Part shown: piece after piece, positions 1 through 10,902 of the stretch | Position numbering within the stretch: the stretch's first letter is position 1 | Layout of the letters: each line of letters opens with the position of its first letter | From: Terramyces sp. JEL0728 | Taxonomy: Eukaryota; Chytridiomycota; Chytridiomycetes; Rhizophydiales; Terramycetaceae | NCBI GenBank assembly: GCA_027603945.1 | Contig: JADIIU010000026.1 | Location: forward strand, 1-64,000 | Reading direction: 5' to 3' | Length of the DNA stretch: 64,000 bases | Made by a program: the position numbers and the translations under genes | The notes under the pieces: generated by a model | Told to the model about the DNA's origin: nothing | Seen by the model: only the letters and a program-made list of their open reading frames with translations | Database searches by the model: none

Positions 1-8
1 AAGATTCT

Positions 9-584
9 TTACTCAGCTTTTCGATAAACACGTGCAGGATTCCCTTTAACAACAACACCAGCTGGAACATCCTTTGTAACTATGGATCCGGCAGCAACCA
101 CGCTATCATCACCAATTGTGACGCCAGGAAGTATAACAGCACTCCCCCCAATCCAGACATTCTTCCCTATTGTGATTGGATAGCCCATTTCAATAGCCTT
201 ACTTCTTGTTACTGGATCCAATGGATGGGCTGCCGTATAGACTTGAACATTAGGGCCGAAAAGAGTGCCATTGCCTACGGTAATTTTACAAACATCCAGG
301 AGAACACATCCCGCATTGAAGTAAACATTCTCTCCCAATTCAATATTGTACCCATAATCAAAATAAACTGGAGTTTGTACATGGCATCCTTGACCGACTT
401 TATGAAAACATTCTCGGAGCAATTTCAAATGTACTGCTTGATCGGCAGGGATTCTTGGGTCTGTTGCGTTTAACCGCTTCTGCTTTTCAGCTGCTGATCC
501 TCGTTCATAAAGCAATTCTGGATCTAATGCATAATATGCTTGCCCGGATAACATTTTCTGCTTTTCTGATAACACATTGGTCAT
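9..584 (-). CDS. Maltose/galactoside-type O-acetyltransferase
   Basis: Single-exon 191-residue protein of the NodL/LacA/Maa family, which moves acetyl from acetyl-CoA to a sugar hydroxyl, probably in the cytosol. The N-terminal ~60 residues fit the Mac (maltose acetyltransferase) region. From about residue 65 it has the left-handed beta-helix hexapeptide pattern, ending with VWIGGSAVILPGVTIGDDSV and the GNPARV C-terminal signature. His120 in YTAAHPLD matches the family catalytic histidine. Length is normal for the family. It starts at ATG 584, has no intron, and sits next to the tropomodulin-like gene on the same strand. The sugar substrate cannot be told from sequence. Family assignment is firm; bacterial ancestry is possible because the family is mostly bacterial, but it also occurs widely in fungi. 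Confidence 0.93.
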   Translation of the reverse strand: MTNVLSEKQKMLSGQAYYALDPELLYERGSAAEKQKRLNATDPRIPADQAVHLKLLRECFHKVGQGCHVQTPVYFDYGYNIELGENVYFNAGCVLLDVCKITVGNGTLFGPNVQVYTAAHPLDPVTRSKAIEMGYPITIGKNVWIGGSAVILPGVTIGDDSVVAAGSIVTKDVPAGVVVKGNPARVYRKAE

Positions 585-709
585 TTTGGCAAAGTATTTG
601 ACTCAACATACGTGGCAAATATTTTGTAATTGGAAGATGGAAACTATAAATCTCCACATGATCCGAGAACGAGAGATATGAGCAATCGACCGAATAAATA
701 ACACGATCT

Positions 710-1810
710 TTATTTGTTTGCCCACTTTAACTTTCTTGCAATTTCCTTGTTTCTTGTTACAGCCCGATCAACCCTATCACGGCAAGCAGCATTACGGAAT
801 TGTAACCCCAGCTTGATTAAGGTGGTATTCTTGTTCATTGATTCAGCAAAGGTTTGTTCGGCATCAGTACCAGCTGGAGTTATGCTTTTTTGGTGAGATA
901 ACTTGAGTTCCAACAAGGTTTTGTTGTATGCGAGCAAGTAACCTAATTCGCGCATACCTTTTGGTCCGATATGGTTACCTTCCAAGTTCAAGTACTGGAG
1001 TGTAGAGTTTTCCATTAAGCTTTTTGCTAATTCAACTACAACAGCAGTTTGGATTGAGCAATTGGAAAGTTCGAGCTTTGTAACAAAAGCGTTTGCTTTC
1101 ATTGCTTCAGCAAGGGCCAAGCCTTGTTCATGAGTTAGTGCAAAGTTTTTGCAGTCGAAAACAGTTACCGACGGGTCATTGTTTTTGATAGCGTGTAGTC
1201 CAAACAATACTTCATCCAGTACTGGATTCGTACGGAAAACAGATGTGGTGATTGCGGACGCTGCTTGCATTGGCCCGTCTGTAGCAGATCTTGAAAGCGG
1301 TTTAGATAAGCTGCTTTCAAATATGGATAAAGTTCTTTTACTATCCATACCTCGTTCTTTTTCTTGTAGGATTTCCACGGCTTGAACTGGTTCGGCAGCG
1401 ACAGCAATTTCTGGTTCTTTATCTTGTACAACTTCATTGACAATTTCAACTTCGCGTTCTTTCGTAAGAGGTGCATCATCAGTTTCTTCAGATTCAGGCA
1501 GTGTCTTGGCTTCTTCTTGCGCATGCTCTTTGACAATTTCCAAAACTGCTTCGACTTTTTCCTTGATTTCCTCAACGGCGTCTTCAACTTTGGATTCGAT
1601 ATTTCCAATTGCATGCTCCAAGTCTTCCTTGACAGTTTCAACAGCGACTTGGACAGAGTGTTCAACATTTTCAATTGCAGATTCTACTTTGTGCTCGATT
1701 TGTTCAATTGCACTTTCCATCTTTGATTCTTGATTTTCTACAGGTTCCATTGTAGGAATATCTTCAGTAATTTCATCCTTGGTTTGCATTACAGGGATTT
1801 CTTCGGACAT
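710..1810 (-). CDS. Tropomodulin-like leucine-rich-repeat protein
   Basis: Single-exon 366-residue protein. Residues ~30-110 are a charged helical segment with repeated E/K-rich heptads (for example VESAIENVEHSV, VEDAVEEIKEKVEAV), apolipoprotein- or coiled-coil-like. Residues ~110-190 are a low-complexity acidic linker. Residues ~195-366 match the C-terminal LRR domain of tropomodulin/leiomodin: the IKNNDPSVT start, LRR strands with LELSNCSI and LQYLNLEGNHIG, then LKLSHQ and KLGLQF...RDRVDRAVTRN near the end. Tropomodulins cap actin pointed ends. The animal tropomyosin-binding N-terminus is not present; helical heptads stand in its place. Actin binding is inferred from the LRR domain only. 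A TATA box lies just upstream (1833-1842). LRR family assignment is confident; the name tropomodulin-like moderately so. Confidence 0.82.
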   Translation of the reverse strand: MSEEIPVMQTKDEITEDIPTMEPVENQESKMESAIEQIEHKVESAIENVEHSVQVAVETVKEDLEHAIGNIESKVEDAVEEIKEKVEAVLEIVKEHAQEEAKTLPESEETDDAPLTKEREVEIVNEVVQDKEPEIAVAAEPVQAVEILQEKERGMDSKRTLSIFESSLSKPLSRSATDGPMQAASAITTSVFRTNPVLDEVLFGLHAIKNNDPSVTVFDCKNFALTHEQGLALAEAMKANAFVTKLELSNCSIQTAVVVELAKSLMENSTLQYLNLEGNHIGPKGMRELGYLLAYNKTLLELKLSHQKSITPAGTDAEQTFAESMNKNTTLIKLGLQFRNAACRDRVDRAVTRNKEIARKLKWANK

Positions 1811-1832
1811 TTGTGGTTATGAGATTTCAAAA

Positions 1833-1842
1833 AAATTTATAG
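1833..1842 (-). promoter_or_regulatory. TATA box of the tropomodulin-like gene
   Basis: CTATAAATTT in the gene's orientation, 23-32 nt before ATG 1810. The same spacing recurs at several other genes in the window, which supports it as a core promoter element. Confidence 0.6.
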
Positions 1843-1892
1843 TGACAAGCCCCATTTGAGGCTGATGTTTCACATTTCTGAGGCAAAACACT

Positions 1893-3326
1893 TTATTCAC
1901 CCCAATCAATTAATTCGCCTCTGAGCATTCGCTTTGCTATAGCAACACTTTCTGGGTGATCCACAACAGGAGCCACGTAAACCCCGTGTTCCTTACTTTT
2001 CGCAGACGACCACTGCAAAATATCACGAGCTGGCACTTTTTTCAATTCCTTCACCCATGTCTTGATGTATTTTGCATCCGCATCAAACTTTTTAGTTTGC
2101 AACCAGACATTAAATATTCTGTATGGGGTCGTATCCACACCAGTGCTTGCACACCATTGCCATCCTGAGTTAGCTATAGCTACCTCCGTTATTTTGGGCT
2201 GGATCATAATCTAGTAGTTGCTGAGCAAAATATTGCTCTCCGAGTCTCCAATCAATATGCAGATTTTTTACCAGGAACATGGCACATATCATTCTTACTC
2301 GATTGTGCATCAACCCAGATTCTTTGAGCTGTCGCATCCCTGCATCTACTATTGGATACCCAGTCAAGCCATCTTTCCACAGCTGAAGCAATTTAGGGCC
2401 AGTGTTCCAACTGACTTGCAGTTTCATTTGCTGATTTGGCAAATCAGACACTTGTTTTTGCAGTACAGATGGCATATGATACGTCAAATGAAAGTAAAAT
2501 TCTCTCCAGTACAGTTGGCTCCTGAGCACCACATTGCTTTTGACTAATGACAAGACATGCCTGATAGACACATTCCCAAACTTCAAATAAGTTGCTAGAT
2601 CAGTAGTTTCCATGGCAGGAAAGTTTCTGGTATTCGCATAATCATCATATTTGCCTTTTTTGACACCTTCCAAAATCTTTAAGCCTTCATCTGTCCCACC
2701 AGGCAAGGAAACCTTGGCATTGCAGAACGAATTGTACCTTTCAAACGGAATCACTGCCAAGTCTAAATTATCTGTTACAAATGTGGTATTGCATTCCTGG
2801 GGAACTGGCTGCCCAAATCCTAGGCATGTGTTCATGAAAGGAGTAAACACCTGCTGTTAATCGCGGCTACCTTGTAAAACGAACCTTTTCCATTCCTAAT
2901 CTTGCTTAGCGGGTGAATATTGTAATCTTCAACAAGATTGAATTCAATTCGGTTCTGTTTACACCAATCACTAATAATCTGATCTCTCTTTCTAGAATAC
3001 GGCGTGCAATCCAAACTCATAACTACTTTTTGTATTTCATGCTTGCTTGTAATTTGGTTGAGGATATCTGGATATTCGCCGTAAAAAATATATAGTTTTG
3101 ACTTCTTTTTTTGCAGCTGTCGGTGTAAATCCTGCAATGAGTCGATTAGGAACCGGCAAGAGTAATGGTTAAAGTATGCATTGGTAGTAATCTGTTGGGG
3201 AGTGAATACGAATATTGGTAGGACGTTGGTCTGGTTTAGCAATCCCAAGTGGTCGTGCAATCGTAGATCTCTGGTGAAGATAAATAGCTTCATTGCAGTT
3301 TTCAGTCGCTTGTTTTCCTTTTCCAT
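1893..3326 (-). CDS. PHR1: Class I CPD photolyase / cryptochrome family
   Basis: Three exons with introns 2851-2870 (20 nt) and 2165-2183 (19 nt); spliced product 464 residues, the normal family length. The N-terminal Rossmann domain begins LFIFTRDLRLHDH. The first splice restores the FYKVFTPF motif. The FAD domain shows YLKFGNVS, the LYWREFYFH region, GYPIVDAGMRQL, MHNRVRM and the second splice restores NNGGWQWCASTGVD, followed by PYRIFNVW. These are signatures of light-driven cyclobutane pyrimidine dimer repair enzymes; the FAD-binding and Trp-electron-transfer regions are intact. Either ATG 3326 or the in-frame ATG 3293 (MKLFIF) could start it. A TATA-like element lies at 3355-3364. Class I CPD photolyase is best supported by the C-terminal half; a signalling cryptochrome cannot be excluded. 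Confidence 0.93.
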
Positions 3327-3354
3327 GTATGATAATCATTGTGCGGAAAAAATT

Positions 3355-3364
3355 GAATTTATAT
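3355..3364 (-). promoter_or_regulatory. TATA box of the photolyase gene
   Basis: ATATAAATTC in the gene's orientation, 29-38 nt before ATG 3326, consistent with the short TATA-to-ATG spacing seen elsewhere in the window. Confidence 0.5.
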
Positions 3365-3467
3365 CCAGGATGAACTGTTGGCCCCAACTCCGCATAAATG
3401 CATAAATGCGAATCAATGTCAACGGAAGAATATCTTTTGAAAAACTAGACACAATTTATTATGTATA

Positions 3468-6400
3468 TTAGCCACGGGGCTTCCTTAGAGTCGTATCGTA
3501 CAGTCTAATCAAATCTTCTTGCCCGCCTTCATTCTGCGAGAAAGCATAGCCTCTGGTCTGCTTGATACGTTGATTCATTCGTACTTTATGCACCGCTTTA
3601 CGCAGCCATTCGCGTCGTGGTCTATGATCGGCAATATTAAGCTTTTGAATTTCTTGGACAATATGGTATGACTGCGGAGTGACGCTGCGTTTATAGAATT
3701 TCCATACAAAATCTCTAAAGTTCACTAGAATTGGCAGCAGTAAGAGTCCAAACCAGAATGCAGGCGTTGTAATGAATGCAAAGTTGGTGTTGTAGAGTTC
3801 TCTGGAGAAGCCGGCTAGCGGACCTATGAACGCATACATTGGGAAAACCACAAAGTAAGCTGCTAATGAACCACCAAATGCAATAAAAGTTGCATCAACA
3901 AAAACATCGACCACAAGACAGTGTTTGATGATTACAGTAACCAAAGTCGAGGCATAAACGTAAATACCAAATACCCAGTTATCAACATCACGGCCGCCCA
4001 AAAGAATGTCGCCATTGCCAATAACAAATGCCCAGAAATAGAAAATGACAAGTGAATGGAAGAATGAATTGAGAATCCAGTAAATAAAGACCCTGTGGTT
4101 ATAAAATGTATCATTTTGCCCTATTCTATACATTTGAGGATATGAATCTAATGTTCGTGAAGTAACATATTGATCAAAAACACCGAGGACAAATGGCGGG
4201 AGCAGAGTCCATAATACGTTATAGGCAGAGACTGAAGACCAAGTTTCGAACAATGTCATCCCAGAAAAATTATTGTTGAGTGTAAACCAAAACTGAATGA
4301 GGTATAGAGTAATGTTTTTGTAGAAACAGATTGTGATTACTTTGGATATTCGAGAATATGCCCAGCCACCATGCACTAGCAAGAGTTTTCGCAAGTATTT
4401 GAATTGTGCAATTGCAAAATCGGCACTTCTGGCTGCTTGAAGACCTTCTTGGCCTGAAATCCCAATACCAACGTGTGCCGCTTGAATCATACTCACGTCA
4501 TTAGCACCATCACCGATTGCCAAAGTAATCGCTCCACCAACATTTTGCTTCACCAATTTAACAACCAGTGCTTTCTGCAACGGCGAAACTCGACAACAGA
4601 CAACTGCCTTACATAATAAAGCAAGTTCAAGAAAAGTATCCTTGACATCATCTTCGAGGGCAAAATTAAGACTCTTTCCGTCAATAATCAATGCCATTGG
4701 CTAAATTAATAATAATTACCTCCATGTCGACACCGAAATCTTTATCAAACTTGTAATCACCATAGACACCTCTTTCAAATCCTTTCCATTTGTTGAATGC
4801 GCTACTTCCAACATCAAGTGACGATTTTAATTGTGATAGCCGTTGTTGCAAGAATTCCTTTGTTTCAAAGTGTGTAGTTTCGTTGCAAATCATCATAAGC
4901 ATATCTGGTGTAATCAATTTGCAAGAGAATCCAATATTGATGGCTGTTTCTTGTCTATCCCCAGTTAATACCCAAACTCTGATTCCAGCTTCCATTAAAG
5001 TATGGATAGTATCTGGGACATCATCCTGTAATTTATCTTCAATCGCAGTCGCGCCAAGCAATCGCAAATCAGTTTCAATCATTTCCGCTGCCTTGTCTAA
5101 CGCATCTTGTCTGTCGGTAATGGTAGTGGCTGCGGCTTGGTGTACTTTGACCCACTCCAGGTATTCATAATCTGGAATATCGCGGTATGCTAATACCAGC
5201 GTTCGCAATCCTTCATTTGCATACTCTTCCAAATGCTGCTGAGTTGCTGGCAAGAATAGGTTGTCAATTGATAGTCGTTCAAAAATAACTGTGTCTGCAC
5301 CTTTTATGAACAGTCTGATCCTGCCATCAGCGGCTCTCACTACAATAGACATTCTCTTTCTAGTAGAATTGAATTCATTGATATTCAATACTTCGAACTC
5401 TTGGTCTTCCCCATTGACAGCAATAGTTACAGACTTTGGTTTTCTGGTATGGAATAGATAACCCAATGACTTGGCACCGTCAACCAGCGCGGCTTCGTCA
5501 GGCGAAGATGCTTGGTATGTTATATTCGAAGGGTCTAAATCATCAATTTCTGGTATGACAGTATGGCAAACAGCGAGTAGAGTGAGAAAATCATTAATAA
5601 TTTGAGAATTGACTCCCTTGTCCTTGTGCTGTTGGATTCTACTAAACACATGGTATCCCTACAATAAATATCCAGCTACCACTTCGCGTCCGTTTTCATC
5701 TACATGGATCCTCTTATCATCGGGCACTTGTTCAGCATAGGCAATCCCACCAATACTTGCCATCTTGAATTCCATAATATTTCTAGTAAGAGTTCCAGTT
5801 TTATCGCTGAAAATAAAATCCACTTGTCCCAACTCTTCAACTAGCGAGGATGTCTTTGCAGTTGCTGGAGTATCGTTGATTTCATAGTACAAATCCAAAT
5901 CTGAGTTGATGAATTGCCCAAGAACCATTTTTACAATCTCAACAGTAACAATCAACGAGAGGGGAATCAAATTGTTGAACAAGATGATAAACGTAAGTAC
6001 ATTTGTAATAAATGCCAGTAAACCGCCATTAGTGCTCATTAATATTTCTGCATCAAAGGGATTTGTGAACTACATTAGTTTAATTTACATCTGCAATCAA
6101 CTGACCAAACGCACAGATCAATGCCATTACTAGCAGCACGAAAAACAAGAGGATGATTTCAGAATTGACCATATTTTCTACTTTGGTTCGCTTAATTGGA
6201 GTTGCACTAGATTAGCGGATAGTTACGTTGAATTCATCATCAATTTGGTTTCGTGTCCAGTAAATACCACTACTGCATAAATCCATTTGGTATTCCTTAG
6301 CTGCGCACCCTAATTTAAACGCGGAATACTCTTAGCAAAAGCTGGTTAGGTCCAATTGGATATTTCTTGTCCTTAATATTCAAAGTGGCGTCAAAAGTAT

Positions 6401-7099
6401 AAAGCGAATTGTTTGGCAATTCAGACTTAATAACAGCATCCAACCGCGAAGCAGATTCGGGGCTAACCAAGTCTGCGGTTTCCGGTATCGCCTGTCTAAT
6501 TTTCAAATTTGTTTCTCTGAGATTAGTCGAATTTACCCATCCAGGTTTGATGTTTCAATAAAACAAAGACCGTCGGGTTCTGACGAAGAAAGAATGACTA
6601 AATCTGAAGGAAAATAAGATGCATTTTCGACTTTAACAACATCCCCAACCACAATATCTTTCCACAGACATTCTTCAAAAAATGATCCACGTAACACTTT
6701 TACTATCCTGGTATTCACAGTCCTATCTTGGATATGTCTCTTGTTATCTTCCACGATTTCTTTAGATGCTGTAATCAATGCAATGATAGATAGTGGAATA
6801 ATTGTCCCGTATCGAGATGTCGGCGATAATTGTCCAATCAACTGAACCGTCCCAGTAAACAAAAAGAACAGATTCGCATATTTGGAAAAGAATTCAAACA
6901 AAAACTAGGATCAATAGAAAGATACTTTTGGAATAAATGTGATAAAACTGTACTTGCCCGTTGAAACCGAATTATTTAAAAATTCTTGCTGCCGTTGCTT
7001 GATTGGATCGTTGACGTAGACTGTCCTAGTGCCTATTGGGACGAATGTAGCGCTGATTTCAGGTTGTTTTAATCCAATGCTAATCAGAAAGTCGTTCAT
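3468..7099 (-). CDS. P4-type ATPase phospholipid flippase (Drs2/ATP8A-like)
   Basis: Eight exons separated by seven introns of 21, 20, 20, 20, 19, 21 and 19 nt; removing them leaves exactly 1164 codons (1163 residues). The family moves phospholipids from the outer/lumenal to the cytosolic leaflet using ATP. In order: N-terminal RTVYVNDP and [15 protein letters not shown]1 with [11 protein letters not shown], actuator loop with [10 protein letters not shown] and the splice-restored NLDGETNLK, TM4 with [16 protein letters not shown], phosphorylation site DKTGT (Asp399), nucleotide-binding domain with the KGAD motif, [23 protein letters not shown], and six C-terminal TM segments. All catalytic motifs are intact. 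It would work with a Cdc50-type subunit not seen here. Start ATG 7099 is the first in frame; an extra upstream exon is possible. Drs2-like rather than Dnf-like is a judgement from the C-terminal region. Confidence 0.95.
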
Positions 7100-7478
7100 C
7101 AAATTGGAAAGAATGGATCAAAGCCACAAACACACAATCAGAGAAATTCAGCACAAAACCGTTCCATTACCGTTGAAATATCTGCCGCATGCGCTCACGA
7201 TGAATATATTTTCGATTCATGGTTCCTACGGGGTATACTAGATGAGAACCCAGGTTGCGTCGTGCCCGAAATACGTCATTCAGCAGTTGGCATTAAGAAT
7301 GCTACTGCTTCAAGCGATAGCTGTCGTTTACTGCGTTCCAAACGCCATTGGCTCGAGGATAGCATACACCTATTTTCTTGAAATTGAGCTGTTGAAATTT
7401 ATCACAAAATACTTGAAGTGCGAGTATCTCAAGCTGTAGACAAAGACCTCATTCTAAACTCTAATATATTCATAATAT
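7100..7478. other. Intergenic region upstream of the flippase
   Basis: About 380 nt between the flippase start and the 3' end of the PAN-like gene. It must hold the flippase promoter. A 65-codon plus-strand frame (7242-7439) has no recognisable domain and no neighbour support, so it is not called. Confidence 0.6.
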
Positions 7479-9218
7479 TCAATAATCCTCTTCATAAGGA
7501 GCATAATCCTCATACACATCGCTAAAAACGTCGTAATCTTCGTTGACAACACTAGAGTCCATATAAGTCCAAAATTCAGATGAGAAATTCAATAGTTTTT
7601 CGTGCATGTACTGAACCATCACATCAGTGCCACATAGCACAATTTTAGAATTATCAAGTACGCTATCAAATATGCCAGCTTCGTGTATTTTCCCGCCTTC
7701 AATAGACATGTAGTTTTTGGCCGACCTCGTTTCTATTTTCTCTGGATATAGCGCCTTGGCGTATTCTATTAATTCTAAATCTGGGATATGTTCATGTGCG
7801 AATTCTGGCAAGTGGACTAGAATCAGTTTAGGAGCGAATTTGGGATAGGGCAGACAAGACATTGGCAGTAATCCGGCTTCATCAGATGTCAAATTCATTG
7901 CTTCAAATGTATCATTGAACAAATGCTGTTTGATTTGTATTTCATCTCTTTCTTCAATAACAAGATACTCATCTTCTAGCAAATCAAAAGTAGCCTACGA
8001 TGAATTAATAATTACAGTGAATTTGGTGTTTACAGGGAATAGAAAGAATTTCACAAGATCAAGGAATATTCTCGTTCCATTTTCATTAGCCAATAGGTAA
8101 ATCTTTTGATAGTGTCCTTTCCAGATATTTGCACTTGGCGACATGGAGATGTTGGATAATCCAGCAGGTTGGAGTTGGTTAAACTGGTCTTGTAATGCAC
8201 TCCCAGTGACAGATTGAAGCTGTGATTCATACGAAAAGTGAAATACTCTAAATTCGTTATCACCACCAGACAATGTCCCCCTTTCACTTGCGAATGCGGA
8301 TGTTGTTCTTGAACTGATGTCTGAACTGTAAAAATTCTTTTCCAGATCCTTTGGTTTTTCAGATATTGTACTATCCACTAGTGTTTGATCTTTCCTTAAT
8401 CTTTTACTAACTCCAAATACAGACACTATTCCAATCACAATCACACATCCAGCTGCTATACCGATATATATCCAGTATTGTGAAGATGAGCCAGGCGGAT
8501 CATTTTGCGGTGATCCTGAGTTTGAGTTTGCGGTTGTGGGTATTGGTCCGCTTTGGGATGATGCTTGTGAGTTTGGGCCATTCACAATGTTACTGCTGTT
8601 AAATTGCTAATACCTTGCAGTAGAGGCTGGGGGTTGTGTAGACGGAGGATTTGTTGGCATTGCACCTCCTCTATTTCCCACAGTTGTTGATACACTATTC
8701 TGATTATTCACGGGATTGCTATTGTTGTTTCCAGGATTAGCACCACCGTTTGTATTTCCCCCGCCATTCGTATTACCTCCGTTATTGTTTCCTGTATTTT
8801 GATTCTGATTGGTACTTCCACCAGTCCCGCCATTGTTGCTAGTTCCTGGATTCGAAGGTGTTGTTGCTTGGGGCGGATTAGGCTTATTTGAACGAGGGCA
8901 AGTTAATGAGGCATCAGTAGCGGTACATCCTGAAGAGGAAGGGACATATATCCCACAATGACTCCCTCCTACAATTGTATCATCCCCAACTAATCCTGAC
9001 CTTAAATTACAAAACCCAGCTTGCCAAGAGTAGTGCGAGCATTGCGAATCCCCCCCACATTTCCCATCGCAGTCACTTTGTGCTGATCCAACTGAGGAAT
9101 AAGGTGCACTTTTCCAGTCACACGAAGTGTAGTAATTGTTTCCAGTCTTTGCAAAACTATATCCATTGTAGTATATTTGAGCGGTTGCTGCTCCAACAAG
9201 TAAGGGTATTAAAATCAT
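7479..9218 (-). CDS. PAN/apple-like single-pass surface protein (copy 1)
   Basis: Three exons (introns 8593-8613 and 7995-8015, each 21 nt) give 565 residues. Residues 1-14 form a signal peptide; ~15-100 hold a Cys-rich domain with C-D-W...C-D-G-K-C...CSHYSWQAGFCNLRSG, the spacing of PAN/apple-like domains in fungal secreted proteins. Then come an Asn/Gly-rich linker (~108-190), a Ser/Pro/Gln stretch, one TM helix (YWIYIGIAAGCVIVIGIVSV, ~240-262) followed by KRLRKD, and a ~300-residue acidic cytoplasmic domain I do not recognise. The layout is that of a type I membrane receptor or adhesin; ligand and output are unknown. The first intron contains an in-frame TAG. The stop codon lies 8 nt outside the duplicated unit, so this copy keeps the native C-terminus ending in EEDY. 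Confidence 0.8.
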
Positions 9219-9551
9219 TGTCGAAAACTTTTTTGAAGCTTTTTGTCTAAAAAAGACTTTCCGGGACCTGCCGAATTATTTTGGTGGAAACCGATTTGGG
9301 CCGAAAACAAGTTTTTCTTTGAAAACTAAAAGAATCACCGAGATGCATCTACATATGATGAGCAAAGCTGCCTTGCTATGACCGGGATCTGCCATGCAAG
9401 TCCATCCTTTAAAGTTCTGGTTCGAATGGAACCAATTCATCTTCCCTGATAGCAGGGTAGTAATCTTGGGCTACAGCTTAATCAAATAGTCTGCGGTAGT
9501 CCGTTGATTTTGCAGTTTCTGCCTGCCGATGACGTAGCAAACTCTCCAATA
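9219..9551. other. Divergent promoter region between PAN-like gene and 7TM-B gene
   Basis: 333 nt between two divergent starts. It contains two short perfect hairpins, GGTTC/GAACC (9419-9433) and CCCTG/CAGGG (9444-9457), and the TGACGTA motif at 9530-9536. No gene seen. Confidence 0.6.
9530..9536 (+). promoter_or_regulatory. CRE-like TGACGT motif before 7TM-B gene (copy 1)
   Basis: TGACGTA, preceded by A, ends 15 nt before ATG 9552. The same RTGACGT core in the same orientation precedes five of the six family-B genes at the right end of the window. Confidence 0.55.
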
Positions 9552-10473
9552 ATGCAGCAATTCATAAACACCAGCACAGATCAGGCACTCAACCAAATAG
9601 TATACATTGTGTGTTCACTGGGAATATTCTTTTACATAGTAGACACGCTGCTGATAATATATTTCAATGGAGCGCGACAGTACTTGCGAATGCAATATTT
9701 CCTATTCGGGGTGATACTGACCAATATAGCAATTGCATTGTTGGCGTATGGTTTGATTTTATACCCAGAGAGCTCAATTGTAAAGTGGTTGATCAACCTA
9801 ACGATTTGGTTGCTCACCTATTTTTGTCTATTTACAGGAATTGAATTGATTCAGTGTTATCAACCGCTATTTACATTTCTATCGATAGAAAGGGTGAATT
9901 ATCTACGGATATCCACCGGAGGTTTGTATTTGCTTACCAATGGAAGTATAAAATGCTAATATAGGCCGTGCATTTAAAGATTTGTTGTACATCAGCTCGC
10001 AACAGACAAACTTTTTTGCTTTATGGTACAAATATGGCAGCCCCATCTTTTCACTCCTCGAGGTGGTTTTTAATAGCGGATTCTTGGTTTTAATGTTCTT
10101 TGGAATATACAAAATATCAAAGAAAAAGTCAAACAAGCAGCAATTACACTATATTTCATCCAAATACAAGACTGCGGTGTACTTGTTGATCATATATGTA
10201 TTCTTCAATGTGTATTTCGGTTGCTTGACAGCGTTTATATCAGAAATAGATACCGACGATCCATTTACCCACACATTTGTATTGAAGCTGGACGTAGTAC
10301 TTATCCAGCCAATGACGTTTATGATATATCTGTACTTGAAGCTGTATTATCTATTGTTGGAGATTTTTGCAAAGAAAGATGTCAGAAATACGGCTAATCT
10401 TGGAAATAAATCAAACAAAGGAGCCAGCACGAAATACATGGATAATAGATCTAGAATTGATGAACCCCAATAA
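9552..10473 (+). CDS. Unrecognised 7TM protein, family B (copy 1)
   Basis: Two exons split by a 19-nt intron (9946-9964); 300 residues. Seven hydrophobic segments: about residues 12-37, 50-70, 77-100, a weak fourth ending in TNGS, 155-180, 196-220 and 235-260. It shares with the genes at 57655-63737 the motifs ELIQCYQPLF after TM3, FKDLLYISSQQ after TM4, the SNKQQLHYI loop and KLYYLLLEIFAKKDV after TM7, followed by a short hydrophilic tail. The intron falls at the same codon as in those genes. ATG 9552 is chosen because upstream in-frame codons begin only at TTG and because it aligns with the starts of the paralogues. I recognise no named family; a GPCR-like receptor is an inference from topology. 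Confidence 0.8.
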
Positions 10474-10647
10474 AATGATTTCAGAGTCGGGCTTTTATAT
10501 ACCAATCTTTAATTAATGCAATGTTGTGAAGCTGGTAGCAAAGGACTTTTGGTAGATGGACCTCTAGCGGCATCATACCACCTGTATGTTAATCAAGCCT
10601 TTAAAACACCATTAAACGCAAGTAATTCTAGAATTATTTATTTAACC

Positions 10648-10866
10648 CTATTTGTCATTTGGGTCAGGGAAACAAGTTGAATGTGGTGGGCAAATTGCAT
10701 TTCCGTTAGCATCGGTATTGACACATTGTGCAGATAGACAACCTTCCCTGACAATAACACAGACTTGCCCTGGGGTTGGGCATGGATAGCATTGAGGCAT
10801 AACCTGTGGACACATAATTGTTGGGGCAGCAACGATGGAGCTAATCAAAAGGAATACGGTTTGCAT
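10648..10866 (-). CDS. Small secreted cysteine-rich protein (copy 1)
   Basis: 72 residues, single exon. Residues 1-~15 are a signal peptide (MQTVFLLISSIVAA). The mature part has eight cysteines in about 50 residues (C-PQVMPQ-C-YP-C-PTPGQV-C-VIVREG-C-LSAQ-C-...-C-PPHST-C), suggesting four disulfides. It has its own TATA box 25-36 nt upstream. The predicted protein is unchanged in the second copy. No family recognised; it could be a wall-associated, inhibitor-like or effector-like secreted protein, and the sequence does not decide which. Confidence 0.72.
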   Translation of the reverse strand: MQTVFLLISSIVAAPTIMCPQVMPQCYPCPTPGQVCVIVREGCLSAQCVNTDANGNAICPPHSTCFPDPNDK

Positions 10867-10890
10867 TTGAATAGAGATATTTGGGATTCG

Positions 10891-10902
10891 CTTTTTTATA
10901 CG
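10891..10902 (-). promoter_or_regulatory. TATA box of the small secreted protein gene (copy 1)
   Basis: CGTATAAAAAAG in the gene's orientation, 25-36 nt before ATG 10866. Copy 2 has ATATAAAAAGG at the matching place (29301-29311). Confidence 0.6.

Noticed and set aside
7242..7439. 65-codon plus-strand frame between the flippase and the PAN-like gene
   Set aside because: No recognisable domain, lies in the flippase promoter region, and nothing else supports coding.
9340..9460. Possible C/D-box snoRNA or other small RNA (ATGATGA and CTGA boxes, two small hairpins)
   Set aside because: The boxes are short and there is no terminal stem. Copy 2 is too recent for its conservation to be informative.
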